DNA of 44,646 bases from Deltaproteobacteria bacterium (lineage in GTDB: Bacteria > Desulfobacterota > Dissulfuribacteria > Dissulfuribacterales > QOAL01): the NCBI GenBank assembly GCA_026995935.1, contig JALWNK010000039.1, forward strand, positions 1-44,646, read 5' to 3'. The notes beneath the pieces were generated by a model that was not told where the DNA came from, ran no database searches, and saw nothing but the letters and a program-made list of their open reading frames with translations. A program made the position numbers and the translations under genes. Of the stretch, positions 16,282 through 26,621 are shown in pieces; within the stretch, counting starts at the first letter, position 1, and the number at the start of each line of letters is the position of its first letter.

Positions 16282-17925
16282 ATGAAGACAAAGTTTATAT
16301 TTGTAACTGGAGGTGTGCTGTCATCCCTTGGGAAGGGGCTTGCTGCTGCCTCTATAGGGGCACTTTTAGAGGCAAGGGGCCTTACGGTCACCCTTCAGAA
16401 GCTTGACCCTTACATCAACGTGGACCCAGGGACAATGAACCCCTTTCAGCACGGTGAGGTATACGTGACCGATGACGGTGCGGAGACCGACCTGGACCTT
16501 GGCCACTATGAGCGTTACACAAGTGTCAAGTGTGGTCAGAGGCACAATTACACCTCTGGGCGCATCTATTACAGTGTCATCAGTAAGGAGAGGGCTGGTG
16601 ACTACCTTGGGGGCACCGTTCAGGTCATTCCACACGTGACAGACGAGATAAAGCAGGCCATACTCCAGTTAAATGGTGAGGCAGATATTGCCATTGTGGA
16701 AATAGGAGGCACCATAGGCGATATAGAGGGCCTGCCCTTCATAGAGGCCATCCGCCAGCTCCGTGGTGATCTTGGCCGTGATAACACCCTTTACATACAC
16801 GTTACCTACGTTCCATTCATAAAGGCTGCAGGAGAACTCAAGACAAAGCCCACCCAGCACTCTGTAAAGGAGCTTCGCTCTATTGGTATCCAGCCAGACA
16901 TAATACTTTGCCGTACTGAAATGGATCTTTCCCCGGAAATAAAGGCAAAGATCGCACTATTTTGCGACGTCAAAGAGGACAGGGTCATTACGGCAAAGGA
17001 TGTGAAATGCATCTACGAGGTTCCCCTATGCTTTCACAAGGAGGGGCTTGACGAGAGGGTGGTCGAGTGCCTGAATATCTGGACTCGCCAGCCCATTCTC
17101 ACTGCCTGGGAAAACCTCATGGCAAGGATAGAGCAGCCCCAGTACACGGTGCGGATTGCCATGGTGGGTAAATACGTGAATCTCAGGGAGTCCTACAAGA
17201 GCCTTAACGAGGCCCTTTTTCACGGGGGTGTTGCAAACAATAGCAAGGTTGAGATCGACTTTATCAACTCTGATGAGGTGCGTGGCGAGGAACTTGAGGA
17301 GAGACTGTCCCAAGTAGATGGCGTCTTGGTGCCAGGCGGTTTTGGAAGCCGCGGCATTCCAGGAAAACTTGAGGCCATAAGCTATGCCCGTGAAAACAGT
17401 GTCCCCTTTTTCGGAATATGCCTTGGAATGCAGCTTGCCGTAATCGAATTTGCAAGACACGTTGCAGGTATCTCTATGGCAGACAGCACTGAATTTGCGC
17501 CCAATACCCCAGACCCTGTCATCTACCTTATGAAGGAGTGGTACGATTACAGAACGGACACCATCCAGAAACGGGACGAAAACAGCCAGATGGGTGGTAC
17601 CATGCGCCTTGGTGCCTATCCTTGCAAACTTGTTCCCGAAACCACTGCCTTTAAGGCCTACCAGAAGGAAGAGATATTTGAAAGACACAGGCACCGCTAC
17701 GAATTCAACAACTTTTATAGAGACGCATTGGAAAAGGCAGGGCTAAAGATTTCTGGACTAAGCCCCAATGGAGAGCTTGTTGAGATAGTGGAGATAGAGG
17801 AGCACCCATGGTTCCTTGGGTGCCAGTTTCATCCGGAATTCAAATCAAGGCCCCTGGAGCCACATCCCCTCTTTGTATCTTTCATTGGTGCCGCCCTAAA
17901 GAGGAAATATGACAAGCAGTCCTGA
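16282..17925 (+). CDS. pyrG: CTP synthase
   Basis: 547 residues, full length. It makes CTP from UTP, ATP and glutamine. The amidoligase domain opens with '[20 protein letters not shown]' (about 7-26), and the class-I glutaminase domain has the nucleophile Cys380 in 'GICLGMQ' and a C-terminal '[12 protein letters not shown]'. It begins a tightly packed series toward LPS synthesis: CTP is also the donor for Kdo activation, which makes pyrG next to kdsA sensible and is a common arrangement in Proteobacteria. The start at 16282 is supported by GGAAGGG about 7 nt upstream. Confidence 0.97.
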   Translation: MKTKFIFVTGGVLSSLGKGLAAASIGALLEARGLTVTLQKLDPYINVDPGTMNPFQHGEVYVTDDGAETDLDLGHYERYTSVKCGQRHNYTSGRIYYSVISKERAGDYLGGTVQVIPHVTDEIKQAILQLNGEADIAIVEIGGTIGDIEGLPFIEAIRQLRGDLGRDNTLYIHVTYVPFIKAAGELKTKPTQHSVKELRSIGIQPDIILCRTEMDLSPEIKAKIALFCDVKEDRVITAKDVKCIYEVPLCFHKEGLDERVVECLNIWTRQPILTAWENLMARIEQPQYTVRIAMVGKYVNLRESYKSLNEALFHGGVANNSKVEIDFINSDEVRGEELEERLSQVDGVLVPGGFGSRGIPGKLEAISYARENSVPFFGICLGMQLAVIEFARHVAGISMADSTEFAPNTPDPVIYLMKEWYDYRTDTIQKRDENSQMGGTMRLGAYPCKLVPETTAFKAYQKEEIFERHRHRYEFNNFYRDALEKAGLKISGLSPNGELVEIVEIEEHPWFLGCQFHPEFKSRPLEPHPLFVSFIGAALKRKYDKQS

Positions 17926-18751
17926 ACCGGTCCTTGCGCACATATCCGGCGTGGGGGTGGGTACAGGCGCCCCTCCCCTTCTTATCGCAGGCCCCTGTGT
18001 CCTTGAAGATGCAGCAATTTCCCTGGAAATAGGTGCCTTCATGAAAAGGGAGGCAGAAAAAAACGGCTTTACCTACATGTTCAAGGCCTCCTTTGACAAG
18101 GCCAACAGGACCTCCATCTCTTCCTATCGTGGCCCAGGCATGGAAAGGGGCCTTGAGATACTTTCAGTGGTAAAGCAAGAACTTGACTGTCTCGTTATAA
18201 CGGATATCCATCTGCCCGAACAGGCGGCCCCTGTTGCCGAGGTGGTCGACTGTCTCCAGATTCCTGCCTTTCTTTGCAGACAGACGGATCTACTGGTGGC
18301 CGCCGCACGCACCTGCAAGGCAGTAAACATCAAGAAGGGGCAGTTCATGGCCCCGTGGGACATGAAACATGCCGTGGGCAAGGTCAGGGATTCTGGAGGC
18401 CAGGACATCCTTCTTACAGAGCGGGGGGCAAGTTTTGGTTACAACAACCTGGTTGTGGACATGAGGTCCCTTCCCATCATGAGGTCCCTGGGGTGCCCGG
18501 TAATATTTGACGCCACCCACAGCGTTCAGCTTCCAGGCGGCGGAGACGGCTGCTCAAGCGGACAGCGTCAGTTCGTGCCCTACCTTGCCAGGGCAGCGGC
18601 TGCATGCGGCTGCGACGGCATCTTCATGGAGGTGTATCCAGAGCCGGAAAAGGCCAGGTGTGACGGGCCGAACAGCCTCTCCCTTGAAGATGCCAGGCTT
18701 CTTCTAAAGCAGCTTAAAAGCATCCTGGATGCAGTTTCATATCTGTCCTGA
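17909..18751 (+). CDS. kdsA: 3-deoxy-8-phosphooctulonate synthase
   Basis: 280 residues. It condenses phosphoenolpyruvate and arabinose 5-phosphate to Kdo 8-phosphate, the first step of Kdo synthesis for lipid A core. Motifs are 'LIAGPCVLE' (25-33), '[12 protein letters not shown]', '[10 protein letters not shown]' and '[12 protein letters not shown]'. The start at 17909 overlaps pyrG by 17 nt and has GAGG just before it. The N-terminus is some residues longer than typical, so a start slightly downstream is possible. The kdsD isomerase gene often found next is not present. Confidence 0.96.
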   Translation: MTSSPEPVLAHISGVGVGTGAPPLLIAGPCVLEDAAISLEIGAFMKREAEKNGFTYMFKASFDKANRTSISSYRGPGMERGLEILSVVKQELDCLVITDIHLPEQAAPVAEVVDCLQIPAFLCRQTDLLVAAARTCKAVNIKKGQFMAPWDMKHAVGKVRDSGGQDILLTERGASFGYNNLVVDMRSLPIMRSLGCPVIFDATHSVQLPGGGDGCSSGQRQFVPYLARAAAACGCDGIFMEVYPEPEKARCDGPNSLSLEDARLLLKQLKSILDAVSYLS

Positions 18752-18762
18752 CAGGTGTCTGA

Positions 18763-19326
18763 ATGGAGGCCATTTCAAAAAAGCACAGCTACAGCTCAGA
18801 TATTCTCAAAAAGGCCAGAAGTGTCAGGCTCCTGGTGCTTGACGTGGACGGCGTATTTACTGATGGAGGTATCGTCTATACCCAAGAGGGTGTCCAGGTA
18901 CAGGGCTTTCACGTTAGAGACGGGCTTGGCATAAAACTTCTTGCCATTAACAATATAGAAACGGCAATAATAAGTGCCAGAAAGTCAAAGGCTGTGGAGA
19001 AAAGGTGTTTTGAGCTTGGCATAAGGCATGTCTTTCAGGCTGCCTCTAATAAATTGGCCTGTCTTTCTGCCCTCCTCATGGAGCTTGGCATTGACCATGA
19101 AAACGTCTGTGCAATGGGGGATGACTGGGTTGATCTGCCCCTTTTGAAAAAGTGCGGATTTTCTGTTACCGTAAGGGATGGAGCAAGTTTTATGGCAGAT
19201 CACGTTGACTACGTTACAAAGGCGCCAGGCGGCAGGGGCGCAGTCAGGGAGGTTTGCGAGCTTATTCTTTATGCCAAGGGCCTTCTTGAAAAAAGCTTCA
19301 GTCTTTATCTCAATCCAACTGCCTGA
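18763..19326 (+). CDS. kdsC: 3-deoxy-D-manno-octulosonate 8-phosphate phosphatase
   Basis: 187 residues of the HAD superfamily, C0 type without a cap domain, which fits tetrameric KdsC. The nucleophile motif 'LDVDGVFTDG' gives Asp27 and Asp29; 'ISARKSKAVEKR' provides the second and third motif residues; 'MGDDWVDLPLL' (118-128) is the metal-binding fourth motif. It removes the phosphate from Kdo 8-phosphate. It lies 11 nt after kdsA and 12 nt before lptC. Confidence 0.94.
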   Translation: MEAISKKHSYSSDILKKARSVRLLVLDVDGVFTDGGIVYTQEGVQVQGFHVRDGLGIKLLAINNIETAIISARKSKAVEKRCFELGIRHVFQAASNKLACLSALLMELGIDHENVCAMGDDWVDLPLLKKCGFSVTVRDGASFMADHVDYVTKAPGGRGAVREVCELILYAKGLLEKSFSLYLNPTA

Positions 19327-19338
19327 TTCACAAACATC

Positions 19339-19902
19339 GTGAATAAAAGACCCTACTTCTGGATCTCGGTTGTCCTTTTTACTGTTGTGGTGGGAATAAT
19401 GTTTTTTAAGGGACAGGACCAGGAGCAGCCCTTTTTCTCCCCTGAGCTCAAGAAGATAAAGGCCGATCTCGTGTTATATGGCGTAAGATACAGGCGTGAT
19501 GCCAGGGGCAAGGCCTCTCAGTGGCTTGTTACAGCCAGCCGTGCCCGTTTTTATGAAAAGAAAAAAGAGGTGGATTTTGATAAAGTTAAGATAACATTTC
19601 AGCCAGAAAGCAAGAGCCCTGTCATGGTTACTGCAAACAGGGGCCAGTACAGGATTCCCAGCGGAACCGTATCTGTTTCCGGAAAGGTGGAGGTGAAGGG
19701 GGTAAAGGGTTACACACTCTTAACGGATGTGCTCTTTTATTATCCAGAAAAGCTGGCCATTGAGGCACCCGGGAGCGTTAAGCTGAAGGGAGATAACGGT
19801 AACGAGCTGCTGGGAAAAGACATGGTTTATCTCCTGAAAAAGCACAAACTTTTGCTTTATTTCCCAAGGGCAATTATAAAAGAAGAAGATGCAGGTGCTT
19901 GA
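19339..19902 (+). CDS. lptC: LPS export protein LptC
   Basis: 187 residues from a GTG start. A single N-terminal membrane anchor (about 5-24) precedes a periplasmic beta-jellyroll domain of the OstA/LptC type, with 'GVRYRRDARGKASQWLVTA' and 'VDFDKVKITFQ' strands. LptC bridges the LptBFG ABC transporter to the LptA periplasmic bridge. Sequence conservation in this family is low, so the call rests strongly on position between kdsC and lptA-lptB. Confidence 0.88.
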   Translation: MNKRPYFWISVVLFTVVVGIMFFKGQDQEQPFFSPELKKIKADLVLYGVRYRRDARGKASQWLVTASRARFYEKKKEVDFDKVKITFQPESKSPVMVTANRGQYRIPSGTVSVSGKVEVKGVKGYTLLTDVLFYYPEKLAIEAPGSVKLKGDNGNELLGKDMVYLLKKHKLLLYFPRAIIKEEDAGA

Positions 19903-20010
19903 GCCAAGGGGCTGGAAGATATCCCAATTGCTGATATGAAAGCCCTTGGATATGGTCCCAACGGACCAGGAGTCGTGATTGCGCCAGGTTTTGAAAGAGG
20001 TGGTTTTGAG

Positions 20011-20544
20011 ATGATGAACAATTTTATGCGGCCTGTTTTATTTTTGATATTTGTGTCCTTTACTTGTGCGTGTCTTATGACATCAGAGGGCCTTTGCAAG
20101 GATCCAAATAAGGGGAAGTCAAAGCCCTCCCAGGCCATAAGGATTGCCAGTGACAGGATGGAGGCCTACGATACAAAGGGCACTGTTGTTTTTATGGGAA
20201 ACGTCGTAGCAAAGAAGGGAAATCTTACCATCTATGCAGACAGGCTTGAGGTCTTTTACGATCAGCAGAAGACTGCCGATAACAAGAAAAAGAGAAATTT
20301 AAAGAAAATCGTAGTTAAGGGGCATTTGAAGATTGTGCAGGGCAGAAGAAGGGCCACAGCAAAGAAAGCAGTATATTTTAAGCCCCAGGAGAAGATAGTG
20401 CTACTAAAAAATGCCCAGGTCTGGGATGGTCAAAACACCATAAAGGGAGACAAGATCGTCCTCTATGTAAACGAGAACAGAAGCGTTGTTGAAAGCTCAG
20501 GAAAGGAGAGGGTGGAGGCGGTTGTTTACTCTGAAGGGGACTGA
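20011..20544 (+). CDS. lptA: LPS transport periplasmic protein LptA
   Basis: 177 residues from the ATG at 20011, preferred over an upstream in-frame ATG at 19936. It gives an immediate signal peptide (hydrophobic 8-25) and has AGAGGTGG about 8 nt ahead. The mature protein is an OstA-like beta-jellyroll with 'ASDRMEAYDTKGTVVFMGNV' type opening, 'ADRLEVFYD', 'VKGHLKIVQGRRRATAKKAVY' and a basic linker. It forms the periplasmic LPS bridge. Its stop overlaps lptB by one base (TGATG). Confidence 0.92.
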   Translation: MMNNFMRPVLFLIFVSFTCACLMTSEGLCKDPNKGKSKPSQAIRIASDRMEAYDTKGTVVFMGNVVAKKGNLTIYADRLEVFYDQQKTADNKKKRNLKKIVVKGHLKIVQGRRRATAKKAVYFKPQEKIVLLKNAQVWDGQNTIKGDKIVLYVNENRSVVESSGKERVEAVVYSEGD

Positions 20545-21275
20545 TGGCTGAAAAGAGCTGTCTTGAGGCAAAAGGGCTCAAAAAGATATACAAGGGACGT
20601 TCAGTGGTGGATGGTGTCAGTCTTGTTCTTGAAAGCTCCACCATTACCGGGCTCCTTGGGCCAAATGGCGCTGGAAAGACAACCACCTTTTACATGATCG
20701 CGGGCCTCATAAGGCCTGATGCCGGTCAGGTATTTCTTGATGGTGCGGATATAACCGATTTGCCAATGCACAAAAGGGCCCAGATGGGGCTTACCTACCT
20801 TCCGCAGGAGCCGTCAGTCTTCAGAAAGCTCACGGTGTTCGAGAATATCGAGGTGGTGTTTGAAAACAAGGGACTAGGCAAGAAGGAACGCAAGAAGCGG
20901 GTCATGGAACTTTTAAAGGAGATGGGCCTGGAATCACTTTCCGGCCAAAAGGCAGAGTCGCTTTCAGGCGGGGAAAGGCGCAGGGTGGAGGTTGCCAGGG
21001 CCCTTGCAACAGATCCAAAGTTCATCCTTCTTGACGAGCCATTTGCAGGTGTGGATCCCTTGGCGGTTGCAGATATACAGGCCATTATAAAGGAACTTAG
21101 GAAACGGGGCATAGGAATTTTTCTGTCTGATCACAACGTGCGGGAAACCTTGACGGTGTGTGATAGCGCCTATATTGTAAGTTCTGGAAGGGTAATCGAA
21201 CATGGCACTCCTGAAAAGATTGCCAGCAGTGAGATTGCCAGAAAGATATACCTAGGAGAAGAGTTTTCGCTTTAA
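20544..21275 (+). CDS. lptB: LPS export ABC transporter ATP-binding protein LptB
   Basis: 243 residues. The Walker A motif 'GPNGAGKTT' is at 39-47, signature 'LSGGE' at 140-144, Walker B 'FILLDE' at 160-165 and the switch His197 in 'LSDHNVRE'. The 'YLPQEPSVFRKLTV' Q-loop region is characteristic of LptB. The membrane partners LptF and LptG are not in the window. It is followed after 3 nt by rpoN, a conserved arrangement across Proteobacteria. Confidence 0.97.
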   Translation: MAEKSCLEAKGLKKIYKGRSVVDGVSLVLESSTITGLLGPNGAGKTTTFYMIAGLIRPDAGQVFLDGADITDLPMHKRAQMGLTYLPQEPSVFRKLTVFENIEVVFENKGLGKKERKKRVMELLKEMGLESLSGQKAESLSGGERRRVEVARALATDPKFILLDEPFAGVDPLAVADIQAIIKELRKRGIGIFLSDHNVRETLTVCDSAYIVSSGRVIEHGTPEKIASSEIARKIYLGEEFSL

Positions 21276-21278
21276 GAC

Positions 21279-22748
21279 ATGGCCCTTGAACTTAAACAGA
21301 ATCTGAAGCTGAGCCAGCAGCTTGTAATGACACCGCAGTTGCAGCAGGCCATCAAGCTGCTTCAGCTTTCCCGTCTTGAGCTCATTGAGACCATAAACCA
21401 GGAGCTTGAGACCAATCCTTTGCTGGAAGAGTCCTCCACGACCGATCTTGAACAGGCCGGAAAGACGGACAGTAAGGATCAGGAAGAGTGGGGGGCACAG
21501 GAATCCGTTCCAGAACTTGCTGCATCTGAGGCGGAAAAGATCCCATGGGAAAAGGATGCCATCAAGGAGACCAACTGGCAGGAGGTCTGGGACGACGAGT
21601 ACAGGCGCGCTCTTCCTTCCTACTCCTTTGAAGAAAAGGAGATGCCAAACTACGAAAACCTGGTGTCATCCAAGTCCGATCTCAAGGATCATCTTACCTG
21701 GCAGCTTCAGATGTCTGATCTTTCAGAGGAAGACCGCAGGATTGCTGGCCTCATAATAGGTAATCTTGACAGAGACGGGTATCTAAAGGCGACCATTGAA
21801 GAGATAGCAGAGGATGTTGGTGTTGATCTTGAACGTGTGGAGAAGGTGTTAAAACGGGTTCAGGAGTTTGACCCGGTTGGAGTGGCAGCCAGGGATCTTC
21901 GCGAGTGTCTGTTGATACAGATCAATCACCTTGGGATAGAAGACCCTCTTGTAAAGGAGCTTGTTTCCAGGCACCTTCACCAGGTTGAGCTTCACAATTA
22001 CCAGCAGATCGCCAAGGCCACGGGAAGAAGCGCCGAGGATGTGGTCAAGGCCATAGATGTTATCAAATCCCTTGAACCAAGGCCGGGCAGGGCCTACTCT
22101 TCGGAGGAGGTCCAGTATATCGTTCCTGACATCTACGTTTACAAGGTTGGGGACGAGTACGTTGTTGCGCTTAACGAGGAGGATCTTCCCAATCTGAGGA
22201 TAAATTCCTATTACAAGGATGCGGCAAAGAATGGCAACGTGTCCAAAAAGGCCAAGGAATTCATCCAGGAGAAGATGAAGTCCGCCCAGTGGCTGATAAA
22301 GAGCATACATCAGAGAAAGAAAACCATCTATAAGGTTACCCAGAGTATAGTCAAGTTTCAGAGGGAGTTTCTGGAAAAGGGGATTACCCATCTGAAGCCG
22401 ATGGTTCTTAAGGACGTTGCCGAAGACGTGGGTATGCACGAATCCACCATCAGCAGGGTGACCAGCAACAAGTACGTTCACACCCCACAGGGAATTTTTG
22501 AGCTGAAGTTCTTTTTCAGCACCGGGCTTCCGAGAAAGGATGGCTCCAAGGACGTGGCAGCCCAAAGTGTAAAGGAGCGGATTCGAAGGCTCATTGAAAG
22601 TGAAGATCCGACAAAGCCCTTCAGCGACAAGCAGATAGTTGAAATCCTTGCCAAGGACAACATAAAGATAGCAAGAAGGACCGTGGCCAAGTACAGGGAC
22701 CTCATGGGGATTTTGCCGTCCAGCCGCAGGAAAAGGCCAAAGGTTTGA
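21279..22748 (+). CDS. rpoN: RNA polymerase sigma-54 factor
   Basis: 489 residues. Region I is the Gln/Leu-rich activator-binding N-terminus ('LKQNLKLSQQLVMTPQLQQ', about 4-22). An acidic region II (about 50-110), the core-binding domain and a helix-turn-helix (near 'MHESTISRVTSNKYV') follow. The diagnostic RpoN box 'ARRTVAKYRD' is at 465-474. It directs transcription from -24/-12 promoters with AAA+ activators, none of which is encoded here. It sits 3 nt after lptB and before hpf and ptsN, the classical rpoN neighbourhood. Confidence 0.97.
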   Translation: MALELKQNLKLSQQLVMTPQLQQAIKLLQLSRLELIETINQELETNPLLEESSTTDLEQAGKTDSKDQEEWGAQESVPELAASEAEKIPWEKDAIKETNWQEVWDDEYRRALPSYSFEEKEMPNYENLVSSKSDLKDHLTWQLQMSDLSEEDRRIAGLIIGNLDRDGYLKATIEEIAEDVGVDLERVEKVLKRVQEFDPVGVAARDLRECLLIQINHLGIEDPLVKELVSRHLHQVELHNYQQIAKATGRSAEDVVKAIDVIKSLEPRPGRAYSSEEVQYIVPDIYVYKVGDEYVVALNEEDLPNLRINSYYKDAAKNGNVSKKAKEFIQEKMKSAQWLIKSIHQRKKTIYKVTQSIVKFQREFLEKGITHLKPMVLKDVAEDVGMHESTISRVTSNKYVHTPQGIFELKFFFSTGLPRKDGSKDVAAQSVKERIRRLIESEDPTKPFSDKQIVEILAKDNIKIARRTVAKYRDLMGILPSSRRKRPKV

Positions 22749-22784
22749 TTTATTCACACATATTGAAATGGAGGACAATTCCTT

Positions 22785-23306
22785 ATGCAAATTAATGTGA
22801 CTTTCCGTCATATGGACCACTCCGAGGAGTTGAAGGACTACATAAACGACAGATTTACAAGGCTCAAGAAGTACAGTGACTCTCCCATGAACGTCAACGT
22901 GGTGCTGACTGCAGAAAAGTTCAGAAAGACTGCAGAGGTGGTCATTACAGGTGACGGAATCAGGGCTGCTGCCAAACAGGAGCACGATGACTTGCGGGCA
23001 GCCATTGATCTCGTTCTGGACAAGATAGAGAGGCAGCTTAAGAAATTTCGTGAAAAGGTGAAAAACAGGCGTGGCGGAAACCAGCCCCATACACCGAGTG
23101 CTGCTTCTACTGCCTCCGAGTCAGAGGACGCAGATCAGGTCATAGTTATACAAAAGATAAATACAAAGCCCATGTCCATTGAAGAGGCTGCGGACCAGCT
23201 CCAGATAAGTGGAAAGGATTTTCTTGCCTTTATTAACGCAGAAACAAACAGGGTTAATGTCATGTACTGGAGAAAGGACGGAGGACTTGGACTGCTGGAG
23301 CCTTAA
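22785..23306 (+). CDS. hpf: Ribosome hibernation promoting factor, long form
   Basis: 173 residues. The N-terminal S30AE domain (1 to about 97) begins with 'MQINVTFRHMDHSEELKDYI'. A variable Ser/Ala/Glu-rich linker and a C-terminal dimerisation domain (about 118-172, 'VIVIQKINTKPMSIEEAADQ' onward) complete the long HPF type that forms 100S ribosomes directly, unlike the short enterobacterial form. GGAGG precedes the ATG. Position directly behind rpoN is typical. Confidence 0.95.
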   Translation: MQINVTFRHMDHSEELKDYINDRFTRLKKYSDSPMNVNVVLTAEKFRKTAEVVITGDGIRAAAKQEHDDLRAAIDLVLDKIERQLKKFREKVKNRRGGNQPHTPSAASTASESEDADQVIVIQKINTKPMSIEEAADQLQISGKDFLAFINAETNRVNVMYWRKDGGLGLLEP

Positions 23307-23310
23307 ATAA

Positions 23311-23787
23311 GTGAGGGTAAGACAGTATTTAAAGGAAAGCTGTATAATTTTTCCCATCCAGGGCTCGTCAAAGCAGGAGATCATCAGGGCTCTCGCCGGG
23401 AAGGCAGCTTTGTGTCTCGATGATCTTTCTGAGGAAAAAATCTTCAATGCCATATTGGAGAGGGAAGAGCTTGGGACAACTGCCATTGGCAGAGGAGTTG
23501 CCATACCCCATGCGCGGGTGGAGGGATTAAATCGGCTTTCCATGGTAGTGGCAGTCAGCCCCACGGGGGTTCCCTTTGACTCACTGGATGGGAAACCGGT
23601 TCATGTGATCTTCATGCTCCTTGCCCCGGAAGGCGCTACTCCAAGCTACCTGCGTGTGCTTGCCAACATTTCCCGTCTCTTAAAAGACAGGGAGTTGATC
23701 TCTGCCTTGAAGGAAGTACGGGAGGTGTCTCAGATTCCGGATATAATTGAGCATGCAGAAAACATGTCCTACGGTGCGTTAGTTTGA
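23311..23787 (+). CDS. ptsN: PTS EIIA-Ntr type regulatory protein
   Basis: 158 residues from GTG 23311, 4 nt after the hpf stop. The EIIA(Fru/Ntr) domain spans nearly the whole protein. The phosphorylated residue is His67 in 'GVAIPHARV'. 'GTTAIGRG' precedes it and 'VHVIFMLLAPEG' follows, as in PtsN. It acts as a phosphorylation-state sensor of nitrogen and carbon supply rather than in sugar uptake. No EI or HPr gene is present in the window. Its stop overlaps the rapZ start. Confidence 0.93.
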   Translation: MRVRQYLKESCIIFPIQGSSKQEIIRALAGKAALCLDDLSEEKIFNAILEREELGTTAIGRGVAIPHARVEGLNRLSMVVAVSPTGVPFDSLDGKPVHVIFMLLAPEGATPSYLRVLANISRLLKDRELISALKEVREVSQIPDIIEHAENMSYGALV

Positions 23788-24668
23788 CACACCCCCAGTC
23801 AAGAAACATCCAGACGGTCATAATCACCGGAATGTCCGGATCCGGCAAGAGTACTGCCCTCAGGGCCTTTGAGGACATGGGTTATTACTGTGTCGATAAC
23901 CTTCCCATTGCGCTCCTGCCAGACTTTTTATCCCTTACGGAAAACAGCACGGAAATTCCAACCAGGGTGGCCCTTGTTATGGATGTTCGGGAAAAGGGCT
24001 TTCTGGACCAGTACGGCTCCATCTTTTCCCAGGTGAAAGGTCAGGGTTTCCATCTTGAGGTGCTCTTTCTGGATGCATCTGATAACATTCTTGTTCAGAG
24101 GTTCAGCCAGACCAGGAGAAAGCATCCGCTTCAGCAAAAGGGCGACATACTTGAAGCCATCTCTGAGGAAAGGAGGAGGCTAAGGGGCCTTCGTGAGTTT
24201 GCAGACAACTATATAGATACATCAAACAGGAACGTGCACCAGCTCAGGCAGATAGTTCTTGACATGTACTCCTTCAGGGAGGACCTTACCAGGCCCCTTA
24301 TCCACGTCATCTCCTTTGGTTTCAAGTATGGGGTGCCTGCCGATGCAAGCCTGGTGCTGGACGTACGTTTTTTGCCAAATCCCTACTTCGTTCCGGAACT
24401 CAGGCCGCTTAGCGGTCTGGACCAAAGGATATACGACTTTGTTCACCAGAAAGAGCAGACCAGGGCCTTTTTGAAACACCTGGAATCCATGTTCTCCTTC
24501 CTTATCCCTCAGTACAGGGCCGAAGGCAAGGTCTACCTGGTTGTGGGCATTGGATGCACTGGCGGCAGGCACAGAAGCGTTGCCATTGCCAGGTGGCTGG
24601 GTGAGATGTTTACACGAAAGGGGGAAGAGGTTATTGTCACCCATCGAGATATGGACAGAGAGGGTTGA
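23784..24668 (+). CDS. rapZ: RNase adapter protein RapZ
   Basis: 294 residues. The start is a TTG at 23784 overlapping the ptsN stop by 4 nt (TTGA). The first in-frame ATG lies inside the P-loop, so TTG is the best choice. The Walker A motif 'GMSGSGKS' is at 16-23. 'YYCVDNLP' and the C-terminal 'GIGCTGGRHRSVAIARWL' are family hallmarks. RapZ binds small RNAs and glucosamine 6-phosphate in E. coli to control amino-sugar synthesis; older annotations call it a nucleotide-binding protein YvcJ/YhbJ. An hprK kinase gene, often found just before rapZ in related genomes, is absent. Confidence 0.94.
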   Translation: MTHPQSRNIQTVIITGMSGSGKSTALRAFEDMGYYCVDNLPIALLPDFLSLTENSTEIPTRVALVMDVREKGFLDQYGSIFSQVKGQGFHLEVLFLDASDNILVQRFSQTRRKHPLQQKGDILEAISEERRRLRGLREFADNYIDTSNRNVHQLRQIVLDMYSFREDLTRPLIHVISFGFKYGVPADASLVLDVRFLPNPYFVPELRPLSGLDQRIYDFVHQKEQTRAFLKHLESMFSFLIPQYRAEGKVYLVVGIGCTGGRHRSVAIARWLGEMFTRKGEEVIVTHRDMDREG

Positions 24669-24671
24669 TTC

Positions 24672-25070
24672 ATGATCGGAGTAGTGGTTGCGGCCCACGG
24701 AAGTCTTGCCCACGAGCTGGTTGAAACCACAAGCTTCATAGTAGGCCATCAGGAGAACATGGTGGCCCTCACCGTAGATCCATCCACCAGTGTTGACCAC
24801 ATGAAAAAGACCATAAGAAAGGCCATAAAGCAGGTGGATGCAGGAGACGGAATCCTTATCCTTACGGACATGTTTGGCGGAACCCCAGCCAACATGAGTC
24901 TGAGTTTCCTTGAAGAGGGTAAGGTGGAGGTTATTACAGGTGTGAATCTGCCAATGCTCATAAGGCTGACCCAGTGCAGGGAAACCATGACCCTGCAGGA
25001 GGCGGCCCAGTCCATAGTTGAATATGGCCGAAAAAGTATCAACCAGGCGACACAGATATTAAAACGTTAG
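24672..25070 (+). CDS. PTS mannose-type EIIA domain protein
   Basis: 132 residues, a single EIIA-Man domain. 'IGVVVAAHGSLAHEL' contains the phospho-acceptor His9, and 'ILTDMFGGTPANMSL' is the second family motif. It starts 3 nt after rapZ. The matching IIB, IIC and IID transport subunits are not adjacent, so as seen here it is an orphan component that probably has a regulatory role together with PtsN and RapZ (inference). Confidence 0.92.
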   Translation: MIGVVVAAHGSLAHELVETTSFIVGHQENMVALTVDPSTSVDHMKKTIRKAIKQVDAGDGILILTDMFGGTPANMSLSFLEEGKVEVITGVNLPMLIRLTQCRETMTLQEAAQSIVEYGRKSINQATQILKR

Positions 25071-25109
25071 TTTCTGTAGGCATCCTTCAAGGCTCTATCC
25101 CACTCATAC

Positions 25110-25565
25110 ATGGCCAGGTGGATACTTAGAAAGGCAGTCCCTGCCGATATTGATAGCATAAAGTCCATTGAAGAGCGGGTCCAGTCCTGTCCCTGGTCAA
25201 AAGAGGGCCTTTTAAGAGAAATAAATGAAAAGAGCGGCAAAACCCACTTTTGGTGCATATGTCCTTCAACAAATACGTCAGAGATATTGGGCTATATCTG
25301 CTTTCGCATTTTGGGCAGGGAGTGTTATCTCCTAAACATTTCCGTTGATAAATCATGCCAGGCCAAGGGCATTGGTAGGCTTTTATTCCGCTTCATGATA
25401 AAATTTTTGGACAGGCGAAAGGTTCAAAGACTGGCTCTTGATGTCCACAAGGAAAACGAGGATGCCATGTCTTTTTATTCAAGGCAGGGCCTTTCGCTTG
25501 CAGCGCCTGTGGGAGAGGTCAGGGGAAATTTTTGTGTAATGGAGATGAAATTGTTTCAGGAATGA
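25110..25565 (+). CDS. rimI: GNAT acetyltransferase, RimI-like
   Basis: 151 residues. The GNAT acetyl-CoA site is 'QAKGIGRLL' (84-92), preceded by 'LLNISVD' and followed by 'ALDVHKENEDAMSFYSRQGL'. The early 'CPWSKEGLLREI' (about 27-38) resembles the Pro-Trp-Ser region of RimI, which acetylates the N-terminus of ribosomal protein S18. The usual neighbours tsaB and tsaD are absent, so a different peptide or small-molecule substrate is possible. It follows the EIIA gene by 39 nt. Confidence 0.75.
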   Translation: MARWILRKAVPADIDSIKSIEERVQSCPWSKEGLLREINEKSGKTHFWCICPSTNTSEILGYICFRILGRECYLLNISVDKSCQAKGIGRLLFRFMIKFLDRRKVQRLALDVHKENEDAMSFYSRQGLSLAAPVGEVRGNFCVMEMKLFQE

Positions 25566-26618
<1,053 letters not shown>

Positions 26619-26621
26619 GCC

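Noticed and set aside
17026-17694. 222-codon open frame antisense to pyrG
   Set aside because: Shadow of the strongly conserved CTP synthase; no independent evidence.
21849-23090. 413-codon open frame antisense to rpoN and hpf
   Set aside because: It lies wholly opposite two certain genes, has no ribosome binding site and encodes a protein with no recognisable domain; long antisense frames arise from codon bias.
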